Counted from the stretch's first letter, positions 1-8,514 are shown. The stretch: 64,000 bases of DNA from JABJPM01 sp964344655 (GCA_964344655.1 CAYFOF010000002.1:1-64000), one strand, 5' to 3'. Notes: generated from the sequence alone by a model not told the origin. Numbers and translations: made by a program.

Positions 1-127
1 TCTTTAATTCTCTCAAATCTAAAAGCAATTCGTCATGACTCCCACCATTACTTAACGCTAAGCCTAATGCATTCAATAACCTCAGTATTTCAACATGCTC
101 TTGTCTTAATTGTTTTATCAGTTCCAT
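1..127 (-). CDS. Hemerythrin-like (HHE) protein, partial at window edge
   Basis: The ATG is at 125-127 and the frame stays open to the left edge, showing about 42 residues. They begin MELIKQLRQEHVEILRLLNA, an amphipathic helix with an 'EH..I..LL' pattern typical of the first helix of HHE/hemerythrin-like domains, which bind a di-iron centre. The gene starts 1 nt after the stop of the response regulator on the same strand, so the two are co-transcribed, with the regulator first. The other iron ligands lie outside the window, so a different helical-bundle protein (such as an Hpt-like domain) remains possible. Confidence 0.5.
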   Translation of the reverse strand, partial: MELIKQLRQEHVEILRLLNALGLALSNGGSHDELLLDLRELK

Positions 128-128
128 C

Positions 129-470
129 TTAAAATGATTTAACTGCCTCCACTAGTCCCTCTGGTGAAAAAGGTTTTTGAACAAAACCATCAACTTCTCC
201 TACAGGAACATTTCCTTCGGGTAGAATCGAGACATAGATTAGTTTAACTCCCTTATTTGCTCTCTCTTTCAATAATCTCGCTAAATCATACCCAGAAAGA
301 GTTGGCATTTTTATATCAATTAATACTAAATCTGGGTTAAATACTTCAAAAATATCCAAACATTCTGCTCCATCAGAAACAGTCTCTACTTCAAACTTAG
401 CTTCTTGAAGAACAGACTTCATAGTTTCTAAATCATCTTTATCATCATCTACAATTAAAATTTTTTTAAT
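129..470 (-). CDS. Receiver-only response regulator (CheY-like), non-AUG start
   Basis: Single receiver domain. Counting from an ATT codon at 468-470, it starts KKILIVDDD, giving the acidic pocket (D8-D10), then the phospho-acceptor D52 in 'LVLIDIKMP', S81 in the Thr/Ser position, and K99 in 'VQKPF'. The first in-frame ATG (420-422) would delete beta-strand 1 and the acidic pair, so translation must begin upstream. A GAGGTG site lies 7 nt before ATT (468-470) and 4 nt before CTG (471-473). An ATG at 475-477 is out of frame by one base, so a 1-nt frameshift or sequencing error is the alternative. There is no output domain. It probably signals to the downstream hemerythrin-like protein or an unlinked partner. 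No histidine kinase is visible here. Confidence 0.85.
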   Translation of the reverse strand: MKKILIVDDDKDDLETMKSVLQEAKFEVETVSDGAECLDIFEVFNPDLVLIDIKMPTLSGYDLARLLKERANKGVKLIYVSILPEGNVPVGEVDGFVQKPFSPEGLVEAVKSF

Positions 471-477
471 CAGACAT

Positions 478-483
478 CACCTC
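478..483 (-). promoter_or_regulatory. Shine-Dalgarno site GAGGTG for the response regulator
   Basis: On the minus strand GAGGTG is followed by ATGTCTG and then ATT AAA AAA ATT. Its spacing favours the ATT (7 nt) or CTG (4 nt) codon as the start over the out-of-frame ATG that directly abuts it. Confidence 0.6.
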
Positions 484-519
484 TTTAAAAAATCTTATTT
501 TTTGTATTTATATAATTAT

Positions 520-867
520 CTATACTACATACTTTTTCTGTCTGATAGTCAAAACTTTTATTTCTTTTTCTTTAAGTTTTCTTTTAAATCTTTGATCTTG
601 AGTACAAACAATATCTTTATCTTTTACTTTTTCAAGAATTAAATCATCTACTATCTTGTCTTTTTTAGTTTTTATAATTTTCAAATTTTTCAGTTTTATT
701 AAATGAATGGCAGCTCTTGCATTCATGTTATTAACATTTTTTAACTCATCAATTGTTTTATCAATTACTCCAATTTTTTCTTTAGGATAGTTCTCCTTTA
801 TTTGTGAAATAACATCAACTTTATACTTAATACTATTCACCAAAAAATCCGTATCTAATATTATCAT
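520..867 (-). CDS. PIN-domain ribonuclease-like protein
   Basis: A 115-residue protein that is essentially one PIN domain. Candidate metal-binding acids fit the family pattern: D5 (in 'MIILDTDFL'), E41 ('TIDELK'), D74/D75 ('VDDLIL') and D91 ('CTQDQRF'). PIN domains are Mg/Mn-dependent RNases used as VapC toxins or in rRNA processing (Fcf1, Nob1). No antitoxin-like small gene sits next to it, and the length and Lys-rich C-terminus resemble the archaeal Fcf1/VapC9-like group, so an RNA-processing role is somewhat more likely than a toxin. Not part of a tight operon. Confidence 0.8.
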   Translation of the reverse strand: MIILDTDFLVNSIKYKVDVISQIKENYPKEKIGVIDKTIDELKNVNNMNARAAIHLIKLKNLKIIKTKKDKIVDDLILEKVKDKDIVCTQDQRFKRKLKEKEIKVLTIRQKKYVV

Positions 868-898
868 AATAATTAAATAATTCTTAACTTTTTTAAAT

Positions 899-1204
899 TT
901 ATTGTCTAACCGGTTTTAACTTTAATTCCAACTCACTTAGCTCTTTTTCAACAAGTTCTGCCGGACCCTCGACATTCACAAATCTAACTCCACTTTTCAA
1001 CCCCACAACTTGAAACCTTTTATTAGAAAAAATCACTCTAACTTGATCGACACCAAACTGTTTAACACATATCATGCCAGATCCATCATATTCATTCAAA
1101 TGAGATGCTACATATCCTCTTTTTTTCAAATATGCTACTGGATCAGATAAAAATTTTTCAGGAGAAATAGCTTCATTTTCCCAATAATTTCCACCATCAG
1201 ACAT
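899..1204 (-). CDS. Hypothetical protein, 101 aa
   Basis: Not recognised. A small soluble protein of mixed charge with no membrane segment. The N-terminal half is polar ('SPEKFLSDPVAYLKKRGYVASH'-like helix region) and the C-terminal half looks like alternating beta-strands ('VRVIFSNKRFQVVGLKSG') followed by an acidic helix. It is divergent from gyrB across a 192-bp intergenic region. The ATG at 1202-1204 is the only plausible start. It is probably a real gene given its codon use and position, but no function can be given. Confidence 0.55.
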   Translation of the reverse strand: MSDGGNYWENEAISPEKFLSDPVAYLKKRGYVASHLNEYDGSGMICVKQFGVDQVRVIFSNKRFQVVGLKSGVRFVNVEGPAELVEKELSELELKLKPVRQ

Positions 1205-1340
1205 ATTATTTTATAATCATACTTGCTTATATTTTTTTCTAAAAAACACTACTTTTTGGGTACCACATTTTCATTTATAAAAGAAAAACAAAAAATCAAA
1301 TTTGGACAGTACAAGGCCTGTAAACCCCAAATTTGAGCAG

Positions 1341-1353
1341 AAACCTTTATAAA
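1341..1353 (+). promoter_or_regulatory. gyrB promoter: BRE/TATA box AAACCTTTATAAA
   Basis: An A-rich BRE-like element followed by TTTATAAA at 1346-1353. The usual archaeal spacing of about 26 nt from TATA centre to start site puts transcription at about 1372-1380, just upstream of the gyrB ATG at 1397. The same AAACCTTTA-type element recurs before other genes in the window, for example before 32428. Confidence 0.6.
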
Positions 1354-1396
1354 GGAAAGAGCATTATTTTTACTAGATTTATGGAAAACATTTACA

Positions 1397-3199
1397 ATGG
1401 AAAATAAACAAAATAGTGAGTATAGCGCTTCACAAATCAAGGTACTTGAAGGCCTTGAAGCCGTAAGAAAACGTCCAGGAATGTACATAGGAGATACATC
1501 TGTAAGAGGTTTACATCATTTAGTTTATGAAGTTGTAGATAATTCAATTGATGAGGCAATGGCTGGCCATTGTGATACAATTAACGTTTTAATCAACCCA
1601 GATGGCTCTGTAACTGTAAAAGATAATGGAAGGGGAATTCCTGTAGCTTTACACAAAACACAAAATAAATCCGCTTTGGAGGTTGTAATGACAGTTTTAC
1701 ACGCAGGTGGAAAATTTGACAAAAATACGTACAAAGTTTCTGGGGGTTTACACGGTGTTGGTATCTCTGTTGTAAACGCATTATCAAAAAAAGTAAGAGT
1801 TATTGTAAAAAGAGATGGAAAAATACACAAACAAGAATATGAAAGAGGAAAGCCAACTTCAGACTTACAAACAATTGGAGAAACAGATGAAACTGGTACC
1901 GAAGTAACATTCTTTCCAGATGATGAAATATTCCAAGAAACAGAATTTCAATTTAATATTCTAGAAAACAGATTAAGAGAACTTTCATATCTAAACAAGG
2001 GCGTAAAAATAACTCTAAAACAAGACGAAAGAGAAAAAGAATTTTTCAGTGAAGACGGAATAGTTAGTTTTGTTAAATACATAAACAAAAATTCTGAAAA
2101 TATTCATGAAGATGTAATTTATTTTAACAAAGAAAAAGGAAATATACAATTAGAAGTTGCTCTACAATACAACCATGGATATGTAGAGAAATTATTCAGT
2201 TTTGTTAATAACATAAATACAATTGAAGGCGGAACCCACGTAGTTGGATTCAAAGCAGCCCTAACAAGAGTAATTAATGATTACATAAAAAAGAAAAAAA
2301 TCTCTGATACAAGGTTATCTGGAGAAGATCTAAAAGAAGGTTTAGCAGCAATAGTTTCTATAAAAGTTCCAGAGCCTCAATTTGAAGGTCAAACAAAAAC
2401 AAAATTAGGAATCATAGATAAGTGTATCCTTTCTGCAAAAGCCAGAGAAGCAGCTAGAAAAGCTAGAGATTTAACCAGAAGAAAAACCGCATTAGAATCT
2501 GGATCTTTACCTGGAAAACTTGCAGATTGCCAAGAAAAAGATCCTGCAAAATCTGAAATATTTATAGTAGAGGGAGATTCTGCTGGTGGTTCAGCAAAAC
2601 AAGGTCGTTCAAGAGAAACTCAAGCAATCCTTCCACTAAAAGGTAAAATTCTAAACGTAGAAAAAGCTGGGATGGATAAAATATTCACCAATAACGAAAT
2701 AACAACAATAATTTCAGCTTTAGGGTGCGGAGTTGGAGAAGAATTTGACATAGAAAAAACAAGATATCATAAAGTAATAATTATGACTGATGCAGACGTA
2801 GACGGTGCACACATTACAACACTATTATTAACATTCTTTTACAGATACATGAAACCATTAATTGATGCAGGTTATTTATACATAGCAATGCCTCCACTTT
2901 ACGGATTAAAAAAAGGTAAAAAAATAATTTACTGCCATTCTGAAAAGAAATTAAAAGAAATATCAGAAAATTCTGAAGAAAATTATACTCTTCAAAGATA
3001 TAAAGGTCTTGGTGAAATGGATCCAGAACAATTAAGAGTTACAACAATGGAACCAGAAAACAGACTATTGAAACAAGTTACTGTTGAAGATGCAATTTTA
3101 GCAGATGAAATGTTCACAACTTTAATGGGAGACAAAGTAGAACCCAGAAGAGAATTCATACAAACCTATGCTAAGGAGGTTACGAACCTTGACATCTGA
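1397..3199 (+). CDS. gyrB: DNA gyrase subunit B
   Basis: ATPase subunit of type IIA topoisomerase (600 aa, near the short bacterial form of about 630). Visible in order: the GHKL ATPase with 'VDNSIDEAMAG', 'DNGRGIPV' and 'GGLHGVGISVVNALS'; the transducer with 'TKTKLG'; the TOPRIM domain with 'EGDSAGGSAKQGR' and the metal-binding 'MTDADVDGAHI'; and the C-terminal 'RYKGLGEMDPEQLRVTTM'. With GyrA it introduces negative supercoils. First gene of gyrB-HAD-gyrA. No Shine-Dalgarno precedes ATG 1397, and another ATG at 1381 is out of frame (an 8-codon ORF). In archaea gyrase is of bacterial origin, acquired by transfer. Confidence 0.97.
   Translation: MENKQNSEYSASQIKVLEGLEAVRKRPGMYIGDTSVRGLHHLVYEVVDNSIDEAMAGHCDTINVLINPDGSVTVKDNGRGIPVALHKTQNKSALEVVMTVLHAGGKFDKNTYKVSGGLHGVGISVVNALSKKVRVIVKRDGKIHKQEYERGKPTSDLQTIGETDETGTEVTFFPDDEIFQETEFQFNILENRLRELSYLNKGVKITLKQDEREKEFFSEDGIVSFVKYINKNSENIHEDVIYFNKEKGNIQLEVALQYNHGYVEKLFSFVNNINTIEGGTHVVGFKAALTRVINDYIKKKKISDTRLSGEDLKEGLAAIVSIKVPEPQFEGQTKTKLGIIDKCILSAKAREAARKARDLTRRKTALESGSLPGKLADCQEKDPAKSEIFIVEGDSAGGSAKQGRSRETQAILPLKGKILNVEKAGMDKIFTNNEITTIISALGCGVGEEFDIEKTRYHKVIIMTDADVDGAHITTLLLTFFYRYMKPLIDAGYLYIAMPPLYGLKKGKKIIYCHSEKKLKEISENSEENYTLQRYKGLGEMDPEQLRVTTMEPENRLLKQVTVEDAILADEMFTTLMGDKVEPRREFIQTYAKEVTNLDI
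3173..3180 (+). promoter_or_regulatory. Shine-Dalgarno AAGGAGGT inside the end of gyrB
   Basis: A full-length anti-16S match located within the last gyrB codons, 8 nt before TTG 3189-3191. It fixes the start of the HAD gene at this TTG rather than at the ATG at 3168, which lies upstream of the site. Confidence 0.8.
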
Positions 3200-3746
3200 A
3201 ATTAAAGCAATAATATTTGATCTTGGTGGAGTAATATTTAATGCACATTTTTCTAGTAATAAATTTTTCACACATTACAGAAAAGAATGGAATAAAACAA
3301 AAATTGGAGAAATAACTTCCGAAGAATTTTACAAAATAGTTGCTGAAAGGGAAAATAAAACAGTTGAAGAAGTAAAAAAAGAATCATACTCTCAAATGAC
3401 GATAGATGAATCAATTAAATCTCTAATATTAAAACTAAAAGAAAAATACAAAATTGGGTTTCTAACAAATAATATTGGTGACCTATATGAAAAAAATCTA
3501 AAACTATGGAACATAGAAGAAGTCGGAGAAATAGTTGTAAGTTTCAAGGATAAAGTAATCAAACCAGAAAATGAAGCCATTGAATTAATAATCAAAAAAT
3601 TAAATGTAAACAAAGAAGAAGTAATTTTCATAGATGATAATAAAGATACGGTAGAAAGATACACAAAATCTGGAATTAAATCAATAACATTCAAAGATTA
3701 TGAAAAATTAATAGTAAATTTAAGAAATTTTGGAGTTGAAATATGA
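3189..3746 (+). CDS. HAD-superfamily hydrolase between gyrB and gyrA
   Basis: A HAD-IA-type phosphatase of about 185 aa. Motif I is 'AIIFDLGGVIFN' with the nucleophile Asp, motif II is 'GFLTNN', motif III Lys is 'KVIKPENEA', and motif IV is 'VIFIDDNKDTV'. The helical cap (about residues 20-85) is small. The substrate is unknown; family members dephosphorylate sugar phosphates or nucleotides. The TTG start is chosen from the AAGGAGGT at 3173-3180. It overlaps gyrB by 11 nt and gyrA by 4 nt (ATGA), so the three are translationally coupled. A HAD gene inside the gyrase operon is unusual. Confidence 0.85.
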   Translation: MTSEIKAIIFDLGGVIFNAHFSSNKFFTHYRKEWNKTKIGEITSEEFYKIVAERENKTVEEVKKESYSQMTIDESIKSLILKLKEKYKIGFLTNNIGDLYEKNLKLWNIEEVGEIVVSFKDKVIKPENEAIELIIKKLNVNKEEVIFIDDNKDTVERYTKSGIKSITFKDYEKLIVNLRNFGVEI

Positions 3747-6136
3747 CTGACAGAATAAAACAAAGGATGATTTCACAAGAAATGAAAGATTCTTACATAA
3801 ATTATGCAATGTCTGTTATAGTCGGAAGAGCACTCCCCAATGTAAATGATGGTTTAAAACCAGTTCACAGAAGAATTTTATATGCAATGCACGATCTTGG
3901 CATGACTCACAATAGGCCTTCAAAAAAATCTGCAAGAATTGTTGGAGAAGTTATTGGTAAATACCACCCTCATGGAGATTCTGCAGTTTACGATTCTCTA
4001 GTTCGGATGGCTCAAGATTTCTCACTAAGATATCCATTAATTAAAGGACAAGGAAACTTCGGTTCTATAGACGGTGATTCTCCTGCAGCAATGCGTTATA
4101 CAGAAGCAAAACTAGCCAAAATTGCAGAAGAATTACTAAGAGATATAGAAAAAGACACTGTAGATTTTGTTCCAAACTTCGATGATCAATTAAAAGAACC
4201 TTCAGTTCTTCCTGCAAAATTACCAAACCTATTAATCAATGGTTCTTCAGGAATTGCAGTAGGTATGGCAACAAATATGCCCCCACACAATATTTCAGAA
4301 ACAATAAATGCAACAATTTCTCAAATAGATAATCCAGAAATTACAGACGAAGAACTAATACAATCTCTTCCTGGTCCAGATTTCCCAACTGGCGGACAAA
4401 TCCTTGGAAGAAATGGAATAATAAAAGCATACAAAACCGGAAGAGGAATAATCAGAGTAAGAGGAGTTTGTGAAGTACAAGAAAAGAAAATAATAATCAC
4501 AGAAATTCCATATCAAGTTAACAAAACAACATTAATAGAGGCCATTGCAAACCTAGTAAGAAATAAAAAAGTTACAGGAATTTCAGACATAAGAGATGAA
4601 TCTGATAGAAAAGGTATGAGAATAGTAATTTTACTAAAAAGAGATACAAATGGAGAATTAATATTAAATCAATTATACCGTCACACACAATTAGAAGGAA
4701 CATTCGGAATAAATAATTTAGCTCTAGTAAACAATCAACCAAAAACTCTACCACTAAAAGAAATAATTTCTAATTTCATACAACATAGAAAAATAATAAT
4801 AACAAGAAGAACACAATTTGATTTAGACAAAGCAGAAAAACGTGCTCATATTTTACTTGGACTAAAAAAAGCTTTAGAAAACATTGACGCTGTTGTAAAA
4901 ACAATAAAAGAAAGCGAAAATGTTGATATTGCTAAAGAAAGTCTAATAAAAAACTTCGATCTTTCCGAAGAACAATCTAAAGCAATTCTAGAAATGAAAT
5001 TATCTAAATTAACTTCTCTAGAAACAAACAAAATAATTGAAGAGTATGAAAATTTACTAAAATTAATAAAAGAATTAAAAGAAATTCTAGAAAACGAATC
5101 AAAAGTATTCAAAATAATAAAAGAAGAACTTGAAGAATTAAAACAAAAATACGGTGACGAAAGAAGAACACAAATAATTGATGTTGAAGAATCAATAGAT
5201 GATGAAGATTTAATTGAAAAAGAAGATTGTGTTGTAACAGTTACCCATAAAGGATACGTAAATAGACTTCCAATAGACACATACAAACAACAAGGTCGTG
5301 GCGGAAAAGGAATACGTGCAACTGGAACAAGAGAAGAAGATTTCGTTGAAAATCTATTCATAACTAACACTCACGATTACTTGATGTTCTTTTCAAATAA
5401 AGGAAAAGTTTATTGGTCAAAAGCTTACGCAATTCCATCCGGATCAAGATATGCCAAAGGAATGAATCTAGTTAATTTACTAAGCTTAAACAAAGATGAA
5501 AGAATTAAAGCAATAATCCCAGTTTCCGAATTCAAAAAAGATTGGTACTTAAACATGATTACTAAAAATGGGTTAATCAAAAAAACCTCTCTAGAAGCAT
5601 ATTCTAAACCTAGAAAAGGAGGAATAATTGCAATCAATCTAAGAGAAGAAGATTCCTTAATAGACGTAATACTAACAAAAGATGGAGAACAATTAATAGT
5701 TGCTTCTAAAAACGGAATGGCGGTTAAGTTTAGTGGAGATCAAATACGTCCTGTTGGAAGAAATTCAATGGGAGTACGTGCAATTAAACTTGTTAAAGAT
5801 GAAGTTATTGGAGTAACAAGATCAAACGACACATTACTAACAATAACTGAGAATGGTTACGGTAAAAGAACAAAAGTTGACGATTACAGATTAATCAACC
5901 GTGGTGGAAAGGGAGTAATAAACATAAAAACATCTACAAGGAACGGAAAAGTTGCCGGAATAAAATCAGTAACTGATAATGATGATTTAATCTTTGTAAC
6001 CCAACAAGGAATTTTAATAAGAACTCCAGCAAAAAATATATCAACAATAGGAAGAAACACCCAAGGATTGAGAATCATGAAACTAAATGAGGGAGATAAA
6101 GTTATTTCTGTTGCGAAGGTTGTTGGGGACAATTAA
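3743..6136 (+). CDS. gyrA: DNA gyrase subunit A
   Basis: Breakage-reunion subunit (797 aa). The winged-helix domain has 'KYHPHGDSAVYDSLVRMAQ' and the catalytic Tyr in 'AMRYTEAKL'. A coiled-coil tower follows at about residues 350-480. The C-terminal beta-pinwheel carries the gyrase-specific box 'QQGRGGKG', which separates it from topoisomerase IV. The positions equivalent to the E. coli quinolone-contact residues 83 and 87 are Ser and Asp, the quinolone-sensitive state. ATGA overlap with the HAD gene. The 3' end overlaps the convergent gene at 6102 by 35 bp. Confidence 0.97.
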   Translation: MTDRIKQRMISQEMKDSYINYAMSVIVGRALPNVNDGLKPVHRRILYAMHDLGMTHNRPSKKSARIVGEVIGKYHPHGDSAVYDSLVRMAQDFSLRYPLIKGQGNFGSIDGDSPAAMRYTEAKLAKIAEELLRDIEKDTVDFVPNFDDQLKEPSVLPAKLPNLLINGSSGIAVGMATNMPPHNISETINATISQIDNPEITDEELIQSLPGPDFPTGGQILGRNGIIKAYKTGRGIIRVRGVCEVQEKKIIITEIPYQVNKTTLIEAIANLVRNKKVTGISDIRDESDRKGMRIVILLKRDTNGELILNQLYRHTQLEGTFGINNLALVNNQPKTLPLKEIISNFIQHRKIIITRRTQFDLDKAEKRAHILLGLKKALENIDAVVKTIKESENVDIAKESLIKNFDLSEEQSKAILEMKLSKLTSLETNKIIEEYENLLKLIKELKEILENESKVFKIIKEELEELKQKYGDERRTQIIDVEESIDDEDLIEKEDCVVTVTHKGYVNRLPIDTYKQQGRGGKGIRATGTREEDFVENLFITNTHDYLMFFSNKGKVYWSKAYAIPSGSRYAKGMNLVNLLSLNKDERIKAIIPVSEFKKDWYLNMITKNGLIKKTSLEAYSKPRKGGIIAINLREEDSLIDVILTKDGEQLIVASKNGMAVKFSGDQIRPVGRNSMGVRAIKLVKDEVIGVTRSNDTLLTITENGYGKRTKVDDYRLINRGGKGVINIKTSTRNGKVAGIKSVTDNDDLIFVTQQGILIRTPAKNISTIGRNTQGLRIMKLNEGDKVISVAKVVGDN

Positions 6137-6977
6137 TATAATTAACATAAGAATCAACAACAGTCACTAATTGATCAGCATGTGATATTTTTGATATTAA
6201 TTTTGTAATATAAAAATCTTCTTGAGAATGAGATTCAGTTCTAACATTTAACTTTAAATCTCTAATAATTGTTTCAGCATCTTCTTGTAAAATATCTGTT
6301 TCCAAACATATTTCTTCATCTTCTCCTCTATCTAACAAATATCCCTCTGTACTATACCTATCTTCATCACTATCTAATCTATAATATCCATGTATTACAA
6401 CACCTTGTTTTTCTATAATTCCATTAACTCTAAGGTCTTTTTCATTTACTATGTCTGTTAATTTTTTTCTTTCCTCTTCCTCCAATTCAACAATTCCAAA
6501 TGCATCTTTCTCTAATAACAAATAAGAATCAAAATATTCTCTTAAAAGCGGACCGGCAAACTCCGGAAATAAATTTGGTTGTCTTAAAAAAGTTGCATAA
6601 AAATCAAATAATCCTCTAATTTCTGGAATATGTCTTTTTTCAAAAATCAAAGATGTTAAATATTTTCCATCCTTTTCTCCCTCTTGAACTTGATAATCAA
6701 ATTGGTTTCTTAATCCATATCCTTCTGCCAAACATAGAAAAATATTAGTCATCAATTCTAAATATTCGTATTTTCTGTCAAGATTTACAGCCATTAAATC
6801 AATACCTTCTTCATGAAGACCATCTATCAAATTTTCTAACTGAAATCTGGTCTCATATCTGGCTTTTAATTGACGCATTCTATCTTTAGGAATTTCCTCT
6901 AACCCAGAAGTTCCTGCATTAAATTCTAAAATTCCTCCCAAATACTCTTCCAAAAAATCTCCAAGATCTCTATCCAT
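6102..6977 (-). CDS. Hypothetical acidic protein, 291 aa
   Basis: Not recognised. Soluble, acidic, mostly helical by pattern, with no signal peptide or membrane segment. It begins 'MDRDLGDFLEEYLGG' and has a C-terminal section rich in Asp/Glu and beta-like strands ('VVIHGYYRLDSDEDRYS'). ATG 6975-6977 is preferred; an in-frame GTG lies three codons upstream, and a TTTATAAA-like box precedes both. The last 12 codons overlap gyrA tail to tail. Confidence 0.6.
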   Translation of the reverse strand: MDRDLGDFLEEYLGGILEFNAGTSGLEEIPKDRMRQLKARYETRFQLENLIDGLHEEGIDLMAVNLDRKYEYLELMTNIFLCLAEGYGLRNQFDYQVQEGEKDGKYLTSLIFEKRHIPEIRGLFDFYATFLRQPNLFPEFAGPLLREYFDSYLLLEKDAFGIVELEEEERKKLTDIVNEKDLRVNGIIEKQGVVIHGYYRLDSDEDRYSTEGYLLDRGEDEEICLETDILQEDAETIIRDLKLNVRTESHSQEDFYITKLISKISHADQLVTVVDSYVNYINCPQQPSQQK

Positions 6978-7019
6978 ACAAATCACTATACAATAACTAA
7001 TTGTTCAATATTTATAAAA

Positions 7020-8273
7020 TTAATCCAGATTTCCATATCCAATTAATCTCCACCTTGCTCCAACCATTCTAGAAATAGTAACTCTATCTCCTTTTGAAGC
7101 ACAAACAGGTTTTTTAAGATTAACATGTATAGAATCTTTTTTTAAATCAACAACCAAACCAACAGTTGCAGTTGCATTAACATTCAACATTAAAGTCTCC
7201 CCTTTCTTTATTGGATCAACAACTAAATCATCTTTTGCACCAACAACTCTTTTCAACAATTCAGGTTTAAACTTAAATTCTTCAAATATATCTGGCATAT
7301 GTCCAGGCAATCCAATAACATTCCCAACCAAACTATCTGTTTTCACAATTGCAGGATCTAATTTTGTTTGTACTGCAGCAGACCCGCCAGGGGTAATTTC
7401 TTTTACTTCAGTTTCACCAGTAACCATTCCAGATATTTCAGTAGTTATAGGTTCCCAAAATGTCTTACCCTGTTTTTCTTTTTTTATTCCAGGACGTATT
7501 TCTACAGTTTCTCCAACTTTCAAAACCCCAACACTCATTGCTCCACCCAAAACTCCCCCATTAATGTTTTTTATCAAAGTTCCAGGTTTATTGACATCAA
7601 AAGATCTAGCAACATAAAATAATGGATCTGCATTAGATTCTCTTTCTGGAGATTTAAATTTCTCTTGAATAGTTTGAATCAAAACATCAATATTAATATT
7701 ATGCTGAGCAGAAATAGGGATAATCGGAGCATTCTCAGCTATAGTCCCTTTCAAAAATTTCTTTATTTGTTCATGATTTTTTATCAAATCCTCTTTTGAA
7801 ACAATATCAATTTTATTTTGTACAACAATAATATTTTTTACGCCAATAATTTCCAAAGCCATTAAATGCTCTCTTGTTTGTGGTTGAGGACATTCTTCAT
7901 TTGCACTAACTAATAGCAATGCAGCATCAACAATTGCAGCTCCAGATAACATCGTTGCCATTAAAGTTTCATGCCCCGGTGCATCAATAAAAGAAACTTT
8001 CCTTAACGGAATTGCTTCAGAATCGCATTTTGAACATTTTGGTAAAGCAGAATAAGCGTCAGCATCTTTACATTTTGGACATTTATAGAAAACCGCATCA
8101 GCATATCCTAATCTAATCGTAATTCCTCTCTTTAGTTCTTCAGAATGAACATCTGTCCATTTTCCAGACAGTGCTTGAGTTAAAGTAGTTTTTCCATGGT
8201 CTACATGTCCAACTAGCCCAATACTAATTTCTGGAACCATATCTTTTGTTGGATCTTTTTTTGCTTTAACCAT
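7020..8273 (-). CDS. eif2g: Translation initiation factor aIF2, gamma subunit
   Basis: GTPase subunit of the factor that delivers Met-tRNAi to the small ribosomal subunit (417 aa, the usual length). G1 is 'GHVDHGKTT' (22-30), switch I is 'RGITIRLGYA', the zinc knuckle is C65/C68/C80/C83, G3 is 'DAPGHE' and G4 is 'NKID'. Two C-terminal beta-barrel domains follow. Same strand, and downstream of eS6 and a Zn-ribbon gene, which is the usual archaeal eS6-aIF2-gamma linkage. Confidence 0.97.
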   Translation of the reverse strand: MVKAKKDPTKDMVPEISIGLVGHVDHGKTTLTQALSGKWTDVHSEELKRGITIRLGYADAVFYKCPKCKDADAYSALPKCSKCDSEAIPLRKVSFIDAPGHETLMATMLSGAAIVDAALLLVSANEECPQPQTREHLMALEIIGVKNIIVVQNKIDIVSKEDLIKNHEQIKKFLKGTIAENAPIIPISAQHNINIDVLIQTIQEKFKSPERESNADPLFYVARSFDVNKPGTLIKNINGGVLGGAMSVGVLKVGETVEIRPGIKKEKQGKTFWEPITTEISGMVTGETEVKEITPGGSAAVQTKLDPAIVKTDSLVGNVIGLPGHMPDIFEEFKFKPELLKRVVGAKDDLVVDPIKKGETLMLNVNATATVGLVVDLKKDSIHVNLKKPVCASKGDRVTISRMVGARWRLIGYGNLD

Positions 8274-8312
8274 GTAAATTTCTTTAAAAATAGTGCATTT
8301 ATAACTGTTTCG

Positions 8313-8483
8313 TTACCTCTTAATCTTGCTCATAGCTTTTTTATCAACTTCAGGAAAAAATTCTCCTCTCATCCCACAATCATTACAAATATATGAATTA
8401 GAAAACAATCCTTTTCCATATTCTCCGTCATTGTCCACGTTAGTACTTTGACACCTTGGACAAATTCTAACTTTTTTCGACAT
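8313..8483 (-). CDS. Small zinc-ribbon protein, 56 aa
   Basis: A short gene between eS6 and aIF2-gamma on the same strand. Two Cys pairs, 'CPRC' (8-11) and 'CNDC' (33-36), form a rubredoxin-knuckle-type zinc ribbon: MSKKVRICPRC near the N-terminus, then YICNDCGMRGEF. The spacing resembles small archaeal zinc ribbons found with translation genes. Codon use matches its neighbours. Likely a nucleic-acid-binding or ribosome-associated accessory protein; exact role unknown. Confidence 0.75.
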   Translation of the reverse strand: MSKKVRICPRCQSTNVDNDGEYGKGLFSNSYICNDCGMRGEFFPEVDKKAMSKIKR

Positions 8484-8514
8484 AAAATACTAAAGAACTA
8501 GAAATATAAAAGAA

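Noticed and set aside
520..867. VapBC toxin-antitoxin pair around the PIN protein
   Set aside because: No antitoxin-like frame is adjacent on either side, and the protein resembles the Fcf1/VapC9-like group.
1249..1488. 79-aa minus-strand frame over the gyrB start
   Set aside because: It overlaps the gyrB promoter and N-terminus and has the Leu/Phe/Ser-rich look of an antisense shadow.
4846..5370. 174-aa minus-strand frame inside gyrA
   Set aside because: Ser-rich shadow of the Asp/Glu codons of gyrA; no independent start signal.
3743..6136. Topoisomerase IV (ParC) instead of GyrA
   Set aside because: A clear gyrase box QQGRGGKG is present in the C-terminal domain, and the gene is paired with gyrB.
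7368..7622. 84-aa plus-strand frame inside aIF2-gamma
   Set aside because: Overlaps the conserved gene completely and encodes a Tyr/Ser/Phe-rich shadow.
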